DNA of 64,000 bases from Trichomonas tenax (GCA_023091735.1 JALKBU010000088.1:1-64000), one strand, 5' to 3'. Shown: positions 9,838 to 20,408, counted from the first letter of the stretch. The notes: generated by a model from the sequence alone, not told the origin. Made by a program: numbers and translations.

Positions 9838-11979
9838 ATGACTTCAAGGCGATATATTCTTCCGAATGATCAATATAATCGAACAAATTTAACATCACAA
9901 AGCCCACCGCAGCAAAATTCAGACAATAAACCACAGAGTTCATCGCAAAATGAAGGATTAAATAATCCATGGACTGAAAATAAGATTTTAGAAAGGTCTC
10001 CGAACGAATTTGGTAAAAACTATCCATCATACTTTCGTCCCATCTGCTCTGTTATCCCATATAACGAAGAGGTGTTCCAAAATGTTGGAATTCCACAAGC
10101 AATGATAATAACACCTGCATTAGTTACTGATCTTCCTACAATTAACTACACGAGGTTCGAAATCCCGAGGTGTCGTAAATGCGCAAGTTATTTGTCGCCT
10201 TACGTGAAATGTCAGCAAGATGGAAGATCTTTCAAATGTCCAATGTGCGATGAGGTAACAACAGTCAAAGATGAAACGTTAAGACAGTTCGGAAGCATTA
10301 ATGCGTTTAAAGAAATATCAAATCAAGTTTATGAATGTATTGCGCCTCGAAACTATGTTAGCATGCCTTTATGTTGTCAAGCCTTTTGTGTTATAGTGGA
10401 TACAAGTAAATTAGCCTTCCAAACCAATTTTATCTATAATTTTGTTGAATGCATTAAAGCATCAATTAATCAGCTTCCAGAAACAGCAAAAATGTTGCTT
10501 ATTCTTACCTCCAATGTAATTTCTGTCTTCGATTTTGTCAAACATCAAGAACTTGTAATTCCGGACACATCAGATATAAGTTTTCCTCTTCCTCCACCTG
10601 TTGATTTATCAGAGTGTAAAGAAGATCTTATCGCACGTTTAGATGACGCTGTTGCAAAAGGACCGAAATCAGAAGGGCATTCATATGGATCAGCACTCGA
10701 AGTTGCTGCAATTTGTCTACAATACACAGGCGGTATTGTTATGGCAGGTGTCAGTGGAAGACCAAGAGAAGGTGCTCATTTGATTCCTGAACGCGTTATA
10801 ACAACTGAAACAAAAGAAACAGAGTTATTGACACCACAAGGTCAGGATGGTGATTTTTGGAGATCGATCGGATTTAAACTGAATAGAGCCGGAATTCTTG
10901 TTAATTTATTCTGCTGCAACACTATGGAAATTAATGCCGACACTGCTTCAATGGCAACACCCTCCGTTCTCACTGGCGGTGAAGCGTATTTGTATGATAT
11001 GACAAAAGAAAATTTGATGAATTTTGATGTGTTTAGGTTATTCACTTGCGAATATCTTTACAGTGCAACATTCAGATTAAGAGCATGTGATGGTGTTAAG
11101 ATTACTGATTTGCATGGAAACTTCACTGTTACGCAGAAGGACTTGATTACATTTCCAATTTTGAATCCATATCATTCTGTGACGATTTGTTACGAAATAG
11201 AAAAAGCTTTATGTGTCAGAGATGCTGCATTTCAAGGAGCTTTAATATACACAACGAAAGACAAAGTAAGGAAAGTCAGAGTATTTAATTTTGCGCTACA
11301 AACATCTCCGGATGTTTTAACTGTAAGAAGAAGTCTCGATGAATCTTGTTTAATCACATATTTTGCAAAGCATTGCGGATACAAACTATTCACATTAGGA
11401 ACAATCCCAACGAGGCATAATCTCAAGAAAGAACTTGGACAGATGCGCAAGAAAGGTGTTAACATCTCCACATTATTGCAATTAGCACACGGACTCTATC
11501 AATCAGATATGCTCAACATTTACCATCAGCAAAAGAGCGATGGAAGGATTATTTCAATCATCAACTTCCGAATGATGTCAATTATTGATGCATGCCTCAC
11601 TATTTATCCGCGAGTATTCGCCCTTGATACTAAAGTCGGTCCTCTTCAGTTGAATCAATTCTGCTTCAGGCACGGATTTGTGATTGGTGTTCATATGTAC
11701 GACAAAATTATCATCTGGGTTTCAGTATCAACACCAACTGATTATCTGAAGAATGCATTTGGTGTTGATAAATTTGAGAATATTCCAAACAATATCCTCG
11801 ATATCGGTACAGAAGAATCTCATGATTTGGTGACATTTGTTACGCAATGTATGGAAATCTCAATGAAATATATCCCATGCGAAATCATTCCTCAGGGAGA
11901 TCCACGCGAAGCAATTTTCAGCGATATTCTCATTGAACAAAGGCTTTCTCTCAACCAGTGGGTGTCTGAAATTGCATAA
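9838..11979 (+). CDS. SEC24: COPII coat protein Sec24
   Basis: This 713-residue protein has the Sec24 domain order. It starts with a short Gln/Ser/Asn-rich N-terminus (1-60). A zinc finger follows, with cysteines at 112, 115, 134 and 137 (RCRKC, CPMC). Next come a trunk domain (about 170-400) with the GSALEVAAICLQYTGGIVM block, a beta-sandwich segment containing FRLRACDGVKITDLHGNF, and a helical/gelsolin end. The segment KETELLTPQGQDGDFW and LTGGEAYLYD are typical of Sec24 rather than Sec23. Sec24 pairs with Sec23 on Sar1-GTP at ER exit sites and selects cargo. The N-terminal extension is shorter than in yeast or animals (usually 200 or more residues before the zinc finger). The ATG at 9838 is the first in frame and follows an AT-rich leader. 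Confidence 0.9.
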   Translation: MTSRRYILPNDQYNRTNLTSQSPPQQNSDNKPQSSSQNEGLNNPWTENKILERSPNEFGKNYPSYFRPICSVIPYNEEVFQNVGIPQAMIITPALVTDLPTINYTRFEIPRCRKCASYLSPYVKCQQDGRSFKCPMCDEVTTVKDETLRQFGSINAFKEISNQVYECIAPRNYVSMPLCCQAFCVIVDTSKLAFQTNFIYNFVECIKASINQLPETAKMLLILTSNVISVFDFVKHQELVIPDTSDISFPLPPPVDLSECKEDLIARLDDAVAKGPKSEGHSYGSALEVAAICLQYTGGIVMAGVSGRPREGAHLIPERVITTETKETELLTPQGQDGDFWRSIGFKLNRAGILVNLFCCNTMEINADTASMATPSVLTGGEAYLYDMTKENLMNFDVFRLFTCEYLYSATFRLRACDGVKITDLHGNFTVTQKDLITFPILNPYHSVTICYEIEKALCVRDAAFQGALIYTTKDKVRKVRVFNFALQTSPDVLTVRRSLDESCLITYFAKHCGYKLFTLGTIPTRHNLKKELGQMRKKGVNISTLLQLAHGLYQSDMLNIYHQQKSDGRIISIINFRMMSIIDACLTIYPRVFALDTKVGPLQLNQFCFRHGFVIGVHMYDKIIIWVSVSTPTDYLKNAFGVDKFENIPNNILDIGTEESHDLVTFVTQCMEISMKYIPCEIIPQGDPREAIFSDILIEQRLSLNQWVSEIA

Positions 11980-12351
11980 TTTAATATTTTTCTTTCTTGT
12001 TTTCATTTCTAAATTATTACCATGTATTTTGTTATAATTATCTATTTTTCACATTATAATTTTCTTCATATTAGAAATCATAATTTGAGATTTTACCTAA
12101 AATGAAATTGATTTCATATCATAATTAAAAACAAAATGATTTTGATAATCCATATAAGATAATTACTATAGCATTATATAATATCTTATATATATTTAAT
12201 CAGATATTACCCAATATTCATAGAATTGTATTAACATTCATTACTCCTAGAAATTTGATGTTTTTTAAAAACTACAAATTTCATTCTATATAAACAAACA
12301 AAATATTATATTTATTCAAGTATTGAAATGAAAGCATAGTTCTTTGCATAA
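11980..12351. other. convergent intergenic spacer
   Basis: This very AT-rich region lies between the 3' ends of Sec24 and the 402-residue ARM-like gene. It contains only simple AT-rich sequence and should hold both 3' ends. Confidence 0.4.
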
Positions 12352-13560
12352 TTACTCTTCTCTTGCCTTGATAGCTTTTTGAATGTAAAACTCTGCATGT
12401 TTGACAACTTCGGCATCATCTTCCTGCTCATTAAGAATCTCTTCAGCTGCTGATACTAAATCATTACTGTATAATTCTATGCGTATCAATACTATTAAAG
12501 CCATCATCAAGATATCATGATCTGAGTATGATAATGATTGTAACAAAATCTCATTGATATCATCGCCAAGTCCTTGGTTTGGATTTTTAACAACAAGCTG
12601 AAGTATAACTTTCAATACTTCCTGCTTAAATCCATAATCTGCGTTATAGAACATTGGTATTAAGCCGTCCAACATACTCCAAATATTGTTTGATCCCGGA
12701 CTTCCAGCAATAAAAAGAAGAAGCGCCATAGTCATTTTTGGATACTTTGTTGTAAGCAATAACATAAGGAAATCCATTTTTGTTGAAAGAAGGACACAAA
12801 ATTCATCACTTTGTGAAGCCATTTCAATAAGAATCAGCATCATGTACCTACCGCAGATATCGAAATCTAAACTCAAAAAATTATCGATGTCAAACAAGAA
12901 AACATTCTCTTTTGCGAGAATTAAGTGCGACTCTAGAACTAGATCAGTCATCTCTATAGGATCATAAGGTATTGGTAGACTCATTAAAATTGTTCTAACA
13001 TTTTCATTGAATGTGCCTTTGATGATTTTATTGATAGATATAACAATTTCCTTCATCACAGCTTTGCTGTGGAGCTTTATTTGATAATCATAGAATTCTA
13101 AAAAGTAATCAAAGAACTCAGAATCCAGACATGATATTGACGTGACTATTCTTAGAACACAGATTGCTTCTGTGTCACCGATGATTGATTTTGAAATTGC
13201 AACTATTCTTTCTCGAATATCTGTGTTATCAATAATCTCAAATAGTTGAGTTTCGTCAGCGTGTCGCGTTATATACTCTAATGTTTGCATTATTGGAATA
13301 TATATTTTTCTTTCTGGTAAATTATATAGATTTACAAATTTACGAATAATTGCTTCCTGGCATAAGTAATCGGCAGGAAATATCTGTAATGAGTTAAGAA
13401 ATAATGGTAAATCTTTTGCTTTTTCAATTGGATCCAAAAAAGTTGCTTCAACAACTAATTTTACCCTTTCATATGTCTTTAACTCTAATAAGTCAGGTTC
13501 AATATGTTCTGTTTCTTGATTTCCTGCTGATTTATCAATTGTTTCATTCTTGAAATCCAT
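12352..13560 (-). CDS. ARM/HEAT-like helical repeat protein, unknown function
   Basis: This 402-residue protein is almost entirely amphipathic helix pairs with Leu/Ile-rich cores, for example VMKEIVISINKIIKG and VLKVILQLVVKNPNQGL. The spacing of about 40-45 residues suggests some eight ARM or HEAT repeats. The first 35 residues are acidic and look flexible. No importin-alpha signature (Trp/Asn ladder) is visible, so nuclear import is not implied. It is followed on the same strand by a second helical-repeat gene 178 bp upstream; the two share no obvious sequence similarity. The start at 13560 is supported by an initiator-like TCATTTCT seven bases upstream. The gap before it carries several TGTCRTGTAAA motifs. 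I do not recognise a specific family. Confidence 0.8.
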   Translation of the reverse strand: MDFKNETIDKSAGNQETEHIEPDLLELKTYERVKLVVEATFLDPIEKAKDLPLFLNSLQIFPADYLCQEAIIRKFVNLYNLPERKIYIPIMQTLEYITRHADETQLFEIIDNTDIRERIVAISKSIIGDTEAICVLRIVTSISCLDSEFFDYFLEFYDYQIKLHSKAVMKEIVISINKIIKGTFNENVRTILMSLPIPYDPIEMTDLVLESHLILAKENVFLFDIDNFLSLDFDICGRYMMLILIEMASQSDEFCVLLSTKMDFLMLLLTTKYPKMTMALLLFIAGSPGSNNIWSMLDGLIPMFYNADYGFKQEVLKVILQLVVKNPNQGLGDDINEILLQSLSYSDHDILMMALIVLIRIELYSNDLVSAAEEILNEQEDDAEVVKHAEFYIQKAIKAREE

Positions 13561-13567
13561 ATTTTAA

Positions 13568-13575
13568 AGAAATGA
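13568..13575 (-). promoter_or_regulatory. initiator-like element of the 402-residue ARM-like gene
   Basis: On the minus strand this reads TCATTTCT and lies 7 bases before the ATG at 13560. It matches the Trichomonas initiator pattern well. Upstream of it lies a cluster of TGTCRTGTAAA-type motifs. Confidence 0.5.
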
Positions 13576-13581
13576 TGAAAT

Positions 13582-13705
13582 TTGACGTGTAAATATAGTA
13601 AACAGCCATGAAATTGTCAAAAATGTCATGAAAAAATATATTTGTCGTGTAAATTTTGAATTATTTTGAATTATGTCGTGTAAAAAGAAATTATGTCATG
13701 TAAAT
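13582..13705 (+). promoter_or_regulatory. cluster of TGTCRTGTAAA motifs, about 20-bp phased
   Basis: Read on the plus strand, copies start at 13583 (TGACGTGTAAA), 13624 (degenerate), 13643, 13674 and 13694. The intervals are 41, 19, 31 and 20 bases, close to whole or half multiples of 20. The cluster sits between two minus-strand genes, immediately upstream of the initiator of the gene at 12352-13560. It appears to be a shorter version of the 13-unit array at 43847-44101. Confidence 0.55.
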
Positions 13706-13738
13706 AAAAATATAAAAAAATGAGTTTCAATAAACAGT

Positions 13739-14650
13739 TTATATAACCATAACCTCTGGTTCCGACACCTTCTTGAGTTTAGTGGCTCCGCTGGTTCCGC
13801 CAACTTTGATACTAATACCAAGAGCATCTTGTGCTTTGAGCCTAGATTTCTCTTCATCGATTGTACTATCACCAGATGTATCACAGAGTGCACTGATGAG
13901 GCTTTGTTCTTGCATAAATTCGTTCATGCAATATTTTGCAGTAGCAGCGATGTGTTCTAATGATGCAACGCGCAAGCCAACGTGGGGGTTGTTTAGTGCT
14001 CTAACAATTTGTTTTGGAGGAACAAAAACGATTTTTGGAACTTCAAGATTTGGAACCATCAATGTTCTGATATAGAAGTTCATTGTTCTGATATCAGGGT
14101 TTGTCTGTATTTGTTCCATGAACTCTTTGAAGTTCACCGACTCGATTAATAATTTAGCACCGAATTTTGTTCTTGCGATATCTGGAAGTATTCCAAGAAG
14201 GTTGAAATTGTCTGTTGTTGCGTGTTCTATGATGAACTTTAACATGTCTGCATGATTTTCTGGCTCTTTCATCAACATTGGAACTGTTGTTGCGGCAATT
14301 GTTGGAAATAGAATCGGGTCATTCATGTACTCATTGAATAATGAGATAAAAAGATCCGGTGAATACATTTTATGCTCATGAATGAATTCAATTGCAGCAA
14401 GTTGTGAAAGAGGATCATCTTTGTTCTTGCATTCGTCGTAAATCCTTTCAAGGAGTTTTTCTCCATCCTTTCCAAGCTCGACAAGTAAATCGTAGACTCT
14501 GAATCTTTCTTCGGAATCTTCAGGTAAATAAATCGCCTGAAGGAGAAGAGGACGAGGGTAAATGAGGAGAGCCATCTTGCAGTCTCTCATCCTCTCTGGA
14601 ATGCAGCGCAAAAATATCTCAAAATCGTCTTTGACCTGTTGCAATGACAT
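13739..14650 (-). CDS. helical-repeat protein, possibly PSMD5-like
   Basis: This 303-residue protein is predicted helical throughout, with repeat-like pairs such as FRVYDLLVELGKDGEKLLERIYDECKNKDDP and LAAIEFIHEH. The last 45 residues (Thr/Lys/Gly-rich, ending SEPEVMVI) look unstructured. The spacing FRVYDLLVEL, then a hydrophobic helix, then a second helix with an acidic loop recalls part of the proteasome assembly chaperone PSMD5/S5b. The protein is much shorter than PSMD5 (about 500 residues) and I hold that assignment only as a weak hypothesis. A generic ARM/HEAT protein is the safer call. The start at 14650 is the first ATG of the frame. The gene runs in the same direction as the 402-residue ARM-like gene that follows it. 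Confidence 0.75.
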   Translation of the reverse strand: MSLQQVKDDFEIFLRCIPERMRDCKMALLIYPRPLLLQAIYLPEDSEERFRVYDLLVELGKDGEKLLERIYDECKNKDDPLSQLAAIEFIHEHKMYSPDLFISLFNEYMNDPILFPTIAATTVPMLMKEPENHADMLKFIIEHATTDNFNLLGILPDIARTKFGAKLLIESVNFKEFMEQIQTNPDIRTMNFYIRTLMVPNLEVPKIVFVPPKQIVRALNNPHVGLRVASLEHIAATAKYCMNEFMQEQSLISALCDTSGDSTIDEEKSRLKAQDALGISIKVGGTSGATKLKKVSEPEVMVI

Positions 14651-15255
14651 CGAAACAATTTTTAATAATTAGCTGGATAAATAGCAAAATTTTCCAATTC
14701 GATTTTTCTGAAAAATTTAGATTCTGCTCCCCCAATAATGCACAAATATTTAAAAAATAGCAATTTTGTTAAGAATGAAAAGATGAAAAATAAAGAAAAT
14801 TTTACGAAATTTATTTAAGCATGTCGTTTTCCATGAAAATAGGGCTTCCAGCGACAATGGTGTCTAGACACTTTAGTTGGGGGGATAAACCCTTGTAACG
14901 AAAGTGTCATTTTAAATGAGTGCATGATCCTTCAATTGCCATGCTTTGTACAGCGACCTTCTCACTCGGAAGTGATTGCTATCCCCTTTTTAGCATCTTG
15001 AAGCGCTTAAATGATGCCGATTTAACATATTAAAACGTTTTCGGAACCATTTGGCTTTATTACTTACAACTAGTCATCTGCAACAAATAGCTGTCGCGTT
15101 TCTGCATTCAGAATACAAGCCGAAGCCCTTTTTGTCTTCGATCGAACTCATTTCAACATGAACAGGTTTTTTGTCCTTATTACTTACAGTCACTCAGCTG
15201 CTATGGTCTGTTGTAATGTATCTACCTTTATTTTACGAATAAACATTTTAAATTT

Positions 15256-15375
15256 TGATATTATTAAATATTTCCAGAATTGCTCAATTTCTGGTTGATT
15301 TTCTACAGAGCCTCGCTTATATTGATGAAATCAACCAGAAATTGAGCAATTTTGGAAATATTTAATAATATATCA
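15256..15375. repeat. inverted repeat, about 46-bp arms
   Basis: The left arm (15256-15301) and right arm (15328-15375) are reverse complements apart from one base change and a 2-base length difference; the loop is 26 bases. The arms contain the core TTGCTCAATTTCTGGTTGAT. A transcript of this DNA would fold into a long near-perfect hairpin. No coding sequence overlaps it. It could be a foldback miniature element or an RNA-hairpin gene. Confidence 0.75.
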
Positions 15376-15532
15376 AATGATATTTATGGTATTTTGTAGG
15401 ATAAATAAGAGAATAACATGCTGGCATCAACTAGATATCATTATGTTGTGTTCTAAGTTAAGAGTCGAAATCGCTTGAAATTTGATAGAAATCAGGTGTT
15501 TTCTATCAAATTTGTCGAAATAATGCGTTTTG

Positions 15533-15641
15533 AAATAAATTTCGACCTGCAGGAGCCATAAATCGTCCTGCTGGGCGCACGCACTTGCACCGTGCTCGTT
15601 CAGTAAGACAATTAACGGCTTTTGTAGATCGAAATTTATTT
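15533..15641. ncRNA. candidate structured RNA region
   Basis: A perfect 13-base stem (AAATAAATTTCGA at 15533-15545 with its complement at 15629-15641) encloses an 83-base, relatively GC-rich segment. That segment has internal pairings, including CAGGA with TCCTG and GCACG with CGTGC. The arrangement resembles a small structured RNA, but there is no match to an RNA family I know. An overlapping minus-strand frame of 83 codons has no recognisable domain, so coding is the less likely explanation. Confidence 0.25.
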
Positions 15642-17460
15642 TGTACGATTGTGTTATGCTAAAATGACTGTCTTTCAAGCTGCATACTTCCTAGCTTGCT
15701 TGTGTGCTAGGAAATGTGTAGTGATAAATAGTTATTGTAACTGAATTTGATAAAGCGTAAATCTGTAATCTATTTAGTTCAATAGAACAAGTACATGATG
15801 TTGAATTGGGTCAAGAATTGCAGACATCAATTTTCGTTGCTATGATTGTAATCTAAGAATAGTTGAAGCCATATACTAGAAATGAGCATGCATTGTTCTG
15901 GCAAAAGAGTCTGATGTGCTCCTAGGCCCTTGACATCAAGCCAAACTAGAAATATCCATTCCAAGATTTAGAATGAAAATATGAAGCATGATTTTTCATG
16001 CGATATTGGCTTAAAAGTATCATAAAAGGGTAAATAATAATATGTTTTGGGAATGGGTAAAATTGTAGGTGTCTGGACAAGAAGTTATACACTCTCAAAA
16101 TTGAATGGTGTCTGGAGGTTTGGCCAGACACCCACAAAAAAAGTTATGTTGCATGATATGCATGCTTATATAAAATAAAATATATTGGCTAAATTAAAAT
16201 TGCAAAATGAAGATTTTTTTCTGACAGAGAAAGACTTTTCTATGCTTTGGAAAAGTGACATATTTATGATGTTTCGTGGACACTCAAAATATCAAAAAAA
16301 AATCGGGCCTTCGGCGCCAGTGGCGTCATCATCGCCTCAGGCAGTTCAAAAGCAATCAAAGTTCGTCATGATTTCAAAGATATCCCTCTCCTTCTTTTTT
16401 CTTCTTCTCCTCCTCCCTTTTTCCTTTCCTTCCTTTGCTTAAAAAATGATATTGTTTACAAGAACCTTATATAACTTAATTGAACAGTGTGTTCCTTACA
16501 TGTCAAAGGTGTGTCCACTTTTCAACTGTTTTCATTGAATATGTGTCCTTTACATGTCAGAAGTGTCCAAACGTCACTTTTATGTGCCCTAGCTTTACAA
16601 AACCCTGCAATTTTGGGGAAAAAAAACCTATTTTTGGTCACTTTTTGATATTATTTTGAACAAATTTGAGATCGAATTTTAGTGGATATATGTAATCTGT
16701 GTTTATTATATTGATACATAGCTGATTTATTTTTGACTTTTTTAGACTTTTCGGATCAGATTTCAAGAAAAAAGAAAAAAATCACAAAAAGTGGGTACTT
16801 GGACACTTAACTTTTTCTTTAGGACACTTCTACGAGAACACATGCAGATACGTAACTTTTTCAATAAATATTTTAATTTTTCGACAGACACAACATAATA
16901 GACAATCCCACAGCTTTTTTAGACATAAGGGTCCTACTTCCAGAACATGCTTATAATTTATTTCGTTTTTGGTATTTTTGTATGGATTTTTTAAAATTTT
17001 AAATAATAGTTTATGAGTTATAATAGAAGTAGGTTATTTTTGCATCGAAATTTATATATATTTTCATAAATATTTTCCTCAACTAAATAAATCTACAATT
17101 CATGTGCTATATATGAAATTACAATAGAAATAATAAAGGAGAATATAATTTCATGAGCTGTGTTCAATATTATCGACATTGAATTCAAAATATATTTGGT
17201 TATTCCTAATCAGTTATGATAATTGATAGACTTAAACTCAACTTGTGATAAAACGCCTATTATTGAGCTTGAAATTATTTGTTAAAAAATGAAAATTTAT
17301 CATTTCACAACTCTGTCAATATCATACTAATAGCTACAATATTGATAACATAGCATCAACAGGACCTGTTGTATCTATGGACAAGTTAAAATGAAATCTG
17401 TTTAAAATATATCGATGATGCCTTAGAATTTGACTTTGGTCGAAAATTTTACAAAAAAAA

Positions 17461-20064
17461 ATGGGAGAATTAAACACAGCGTCATGGGCTGAAATTCTTG
17501 GCAATATTATTAGCGAAAACGAAGAAACTCGAGACCGGGCAACAAATTTTATATGCGAATTATTAGAAAACAACGTAGAAGCGGCACTTGATTTTTCATC
17601 TGAAGTCATTTTGGAAGATGGGTTCCAAGTTAACTCATATTTCCAAGCTTTTACTGTTATAAATCGGTATTTTAGTTCTCCAAAGTACTATTTACGTAAT
17701 CCATTTAGAAATCAAAAACCAGAAGTCACCCAAAAAGTTATTAATGCGTCATTTCGTGGTCTTCTCTTTGGGGATTCACCATTTATACAAACAGCTGCAG
17801 CACTTACGCTTGCAAATGCAACAATTGCAAGTAAAAATGTAAAAGAAACGTTAGGTACTTTATGGGCAACATATAATCAGTTCAAAGATAACGTCAGTAA
17901 CATTCTTGTTCCTATATCTTTAGCTTTACAAAATATGATTATGAAAGCCAATGAAATGTATATTCAGGATATGCTAAACTGTTCAGAAGTTCCATTCCAG
18001 TTTTTACAAACGATTATACAATATATACAAACAGATGCTGCTGATAAAAACGACATTATACAAATCCTTGAACCATTGGGTTATTTGATTAATTCAAACA
18101 TCGAAAGAATCACTGGCGAAGAGCCAATACAAATAATAACTAGTTCAATTCAATCACTATTTAGATTTGAAAGTCCTGAATTGATGTACAAAGCTTCCGA
18201 AGTTTTGCAGATCCTTTTTATTATCACATATACACTTACTCCATTCACATTTGGATTTTATTTTAATTTTTTATTAGCATGCTTTTCTGTTGAAAACGAT
18301 GAATTACGCTTCATTGCCCTTAAGTTTATATACAACTGTATTAGACAAGAAAATAAGAAAAATAAGAAAGATGATATAGGATTTTCGATATCGAAACAGA
18401 TTATGGAAATATTTCAGGAAAAAATCGTCGAAATTTTATTCTCTGTTGTCGATGAAAATGCAGGAACTATTCTCGTTGAAACACCGCAAACAGTCATAAC
18501 CGATATATTCCAGGAAATGCTCTCAAACAAGAGCAGCCAAGAAGAGATTTTAATGTTTATAAATCAGCTTTTCGTTAACAATATTAATAGCCCAGAGTTT
18601 CGCCATAGATATGGTTCCATTCTTATTATCTATTCATTCATCAGTATCCATGGTGGTGAAATCAGAGATTTTCTGGAGAATGCATTTCATACAATTATTA
18701 ATTCCGAGTCAACTTATCAATCCGTTGGTACCGTAATATTGGCATTTGATATGATATCACGTGTTACTTCTGATTATGGTATCGGAGTACTTTCAGAACA
18801 ACTCTGCATTGATTTTAATAATTTCTTGCAATTTTCAACTGACAAATCTGCTGAAATAGTCAAATCAGCTGTTAATCTATTGAGTACTCTTTGCAATTTA
18901 TACAAAAACAATCCTCTTTACATCCAACAATTCAATTTCTTTGATCAATACGTACAAGCAATTATGCAACGATCTGATGTTTGGGATCCTATTTTATGTG
19001 ATAAATATTTCGTTGCCCTTGGTGATTACGTTAAATGCACTTCAGTGAGCGACAGCGTTTTTCTTATTTTGAGATTTTTAGCCACAACAATTCTTGAAAG
19101 ACTTCAGAAAATATCAGGACCTGAACAAGACCAAAGTGATTCACAAATTATCGACAGCCTACTCAATGCATTAACGATAGGAATTGGTAGATTCTCTCAT
19201 ACAGCGAACGTCGAGCTCACAAGCAAACCAGACTTGTTCGATCTGATAGAAAACTCCATTTTCATGGCAATTAAGCATAAGAATATTGATTTTTATTCTG
19301 CTGCGATAATGGCTTTGGTCAATATATCGACAATTTCACTCAAGCATTCATACTTAGCCATAATCACGCCAGAGCTGTTTTCAAGCATCCAAGATGGTGA
19401 TCAATCATCCTTCAATGAGAGCTGCGTTGCTATCAAATACCTCTCAGAGAATCTTGGACAAAACTATAATGATTTTGCAGCCCAATCTTTCGATGTGATT
19501 TTAAACAAATTATTCAGTGTCAGAGAAATAATCAACGCTAGTTCAGCGGGTTATGCTCTGGTTACACTTGGAACATTGCTTATTTACAACACTAGCAGCG
19601 TCAGTCACATGGTTCCTCAGTTCTTTGATGCATTTGAATGGAGCATTAGGAGTGATTTTCAGAGTTCTGCAGCTGACGAAGAAGAGCTTGTCATATATTA
19701 CATTGGTATTATCACATCAGATACAGGTATACTGAGGGCAATGCGTGAGGTTGGTCCTCAAAATGCAGGTGATATACCAGAAAGATATTTGAACCTTAAA
19801 TCAAGATCGATTGTTAAATTATACAAGAACATGGTATCAAATGTTGATCTTAATAATATAATGGTATGTTATACTGATCTTATTGGTGAAATGCTATTGG
19901 ACCTTCCAGTGTTTTCAACAAATCCCAGCGCACAGAGAAGATGGAGATCATTGTTCCATCGAACAGAAATCAAAGAATTCTTCATTTGGATGAGGAAGGA
20001 TTGCTGCGATCTAAACCTTCGATCAAAATGCGAAACTTACTCCATCCAAGCCGAAAATATGTGA
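17461..20064 (+). CDS. importin-beta family karyopherin
   Basis: This 867-residue all-helical HEAT-repeat protein has the length and style of importin-beta 1 (about 870 residues). Its N-terminus, WAEILGNIISENEETRDRATNFI, matches the first helical pair of importin-beta proteins (the region before the Ran-binding first repeats). It is followed by a block (FRGLLFGDSPFIQTAAALTLANATIA) in the expected position for repeats 2-3. The family carries cargo, often through importin-alpha, across nuclear pores and releases it on binding RanGTP. The sequence is strongly diverged, so the exact karyopherin (importin-beta 1 or transportin type) is not certain. The ATG at 17461 follows a run of eight A residues, and an upstream in-frame extension is not available. 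Confidence 0.75.
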   Translation: MGELNTASWAEILGNIISENEETRDRATNFICELLENNVEAALDFSSEVILEDGFQVNSYFQAFTVINRYFSSPKYYLRNPFRNQKPEVTQKVINASFRGLLFGDSPFIQTAAALTLANATIASKNVKETLGTLWATYNQFKDNVSNILVPISLALQNMIMKANEMYIQDMLNCSEVPFQFLQTIIQYIQTDAADKNDIIQILEPLGYLINSNIERITGEEPIQIITSSIQSLFRFESPELMYKASEVLQILFIITYTLTPFTFGFYFNFLLACFSVENDELRFIALKFIYNCIRQENKKNKKDDIGFSISKQIMEIFQEKIVEILFSVVDENAGTILVETPQTVITDIFQEMLSNKSSQEEILMFINQLFVNNINSPEFRHRYGSILIIYSFISIHGGEIRDFLENAFHTIINSESTYQSVGTVILAFDMISRVTSDYGIGVLSEQLCIDFNNFLQFSTDKSAEIVKSAVNLLSTLCNLYKNNPLYIQQFNFFDQYVQAIMQRSDVWDPILCDKYFVALGDYVKCTSVSDSVFLILRFLATTILERLQKISGPEQDQSDSQIIDSLLNALTIGIGRFSHTANVELTSKPDLFDLIENSIFMAIKHKNIDFYSAAIMALVNISTISLKHSYLAIITPELFSSIQDGDQSSFNESCVAIKYLSENLGQNYNDFAAQSFDVILNKLFSVREIINASSAGYALVTLGTLLIYNTSSVSHMVPQFFDAFEWSIRSDFQSSAADEEELVIYYIGIITSDTGILRAMREVGPQNAGDIPERYLNLKSRSIVKLYKNMVSNVDLNNIMVCYTDLIGEMLLDLPVFSTNPSAQRRWRSLFHRTEIKEFFIWMRKDCCDLNLRSKCETYSIQAENM

Positions 20065-20408
20065 TTTTAATATAGAGAAAATAAAATAGAGTTGTTTTAA
20101 TATTTTAAAACGCTTGAAAATTCTAATATTTATATCGAACATAGCAATATATCAATAGATTTTGTGCTTATTTTTGATAAAATATTAAATCGAATTTTAA
20201 AATTTAAGAATTGGGATCTTATATTTTGAAGATAGATAGAGAAGAAAAATTTAAAATGTACATTAGTTAGCTAGACATTATTCTCGAGGTAATACAAAAA
20301 TAATGTCGTTTTTATTGAAAATTTTTGATTTTAATGGTTCCTACACATGTCGTTTCTGTTTTTAAATCCGAAGCATAAAACAATTCAAAATTTGACAGAT
20401 TCGAAAAA
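20065..20408. other. intergenic spacer before the pseudokinase gene
   Basis: This AT-rich spacer lies between two plus-strand genes. It contains the sequence CTACACATGTCG near 20340 and TTTGACAGATTCG just before the next ATG. No open frame or structured RNA is apparent. Confidence 0.4.

Larger units (their letters stand above)
14651..17460. other. gene-free block with several hairpins
   Basis: No gene is supported in this 2.8 kb. Frames at 15427-15678 (minus), 15946-16137 (minus) and 16185-16442 (plus) have no family resemblance; the last ends in a run read from a polypyrimidine tract at 16383-16437. Inverted repeats at 15256-15375 and 15533-15641 are listed separately. Smaller hairpins occur at about 15477-15512, 15688-15713 and 16109-16129. 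Two direct repeats of a TTACATGTCA-containing segment lie near 16490 and 16543. The base composition is less AT-rich around 14850-15180 and 15540-15620 than in the other spacers. Confidence 0.45.

Noticed and set aside
16185..16442. 85-codon frame ending in a Phe/Leu-rich stretch
   Set aside because: The hydrophobic end is read from a polypyrimidine tract and the beginning has no motif, so a membrane protein is not supported.
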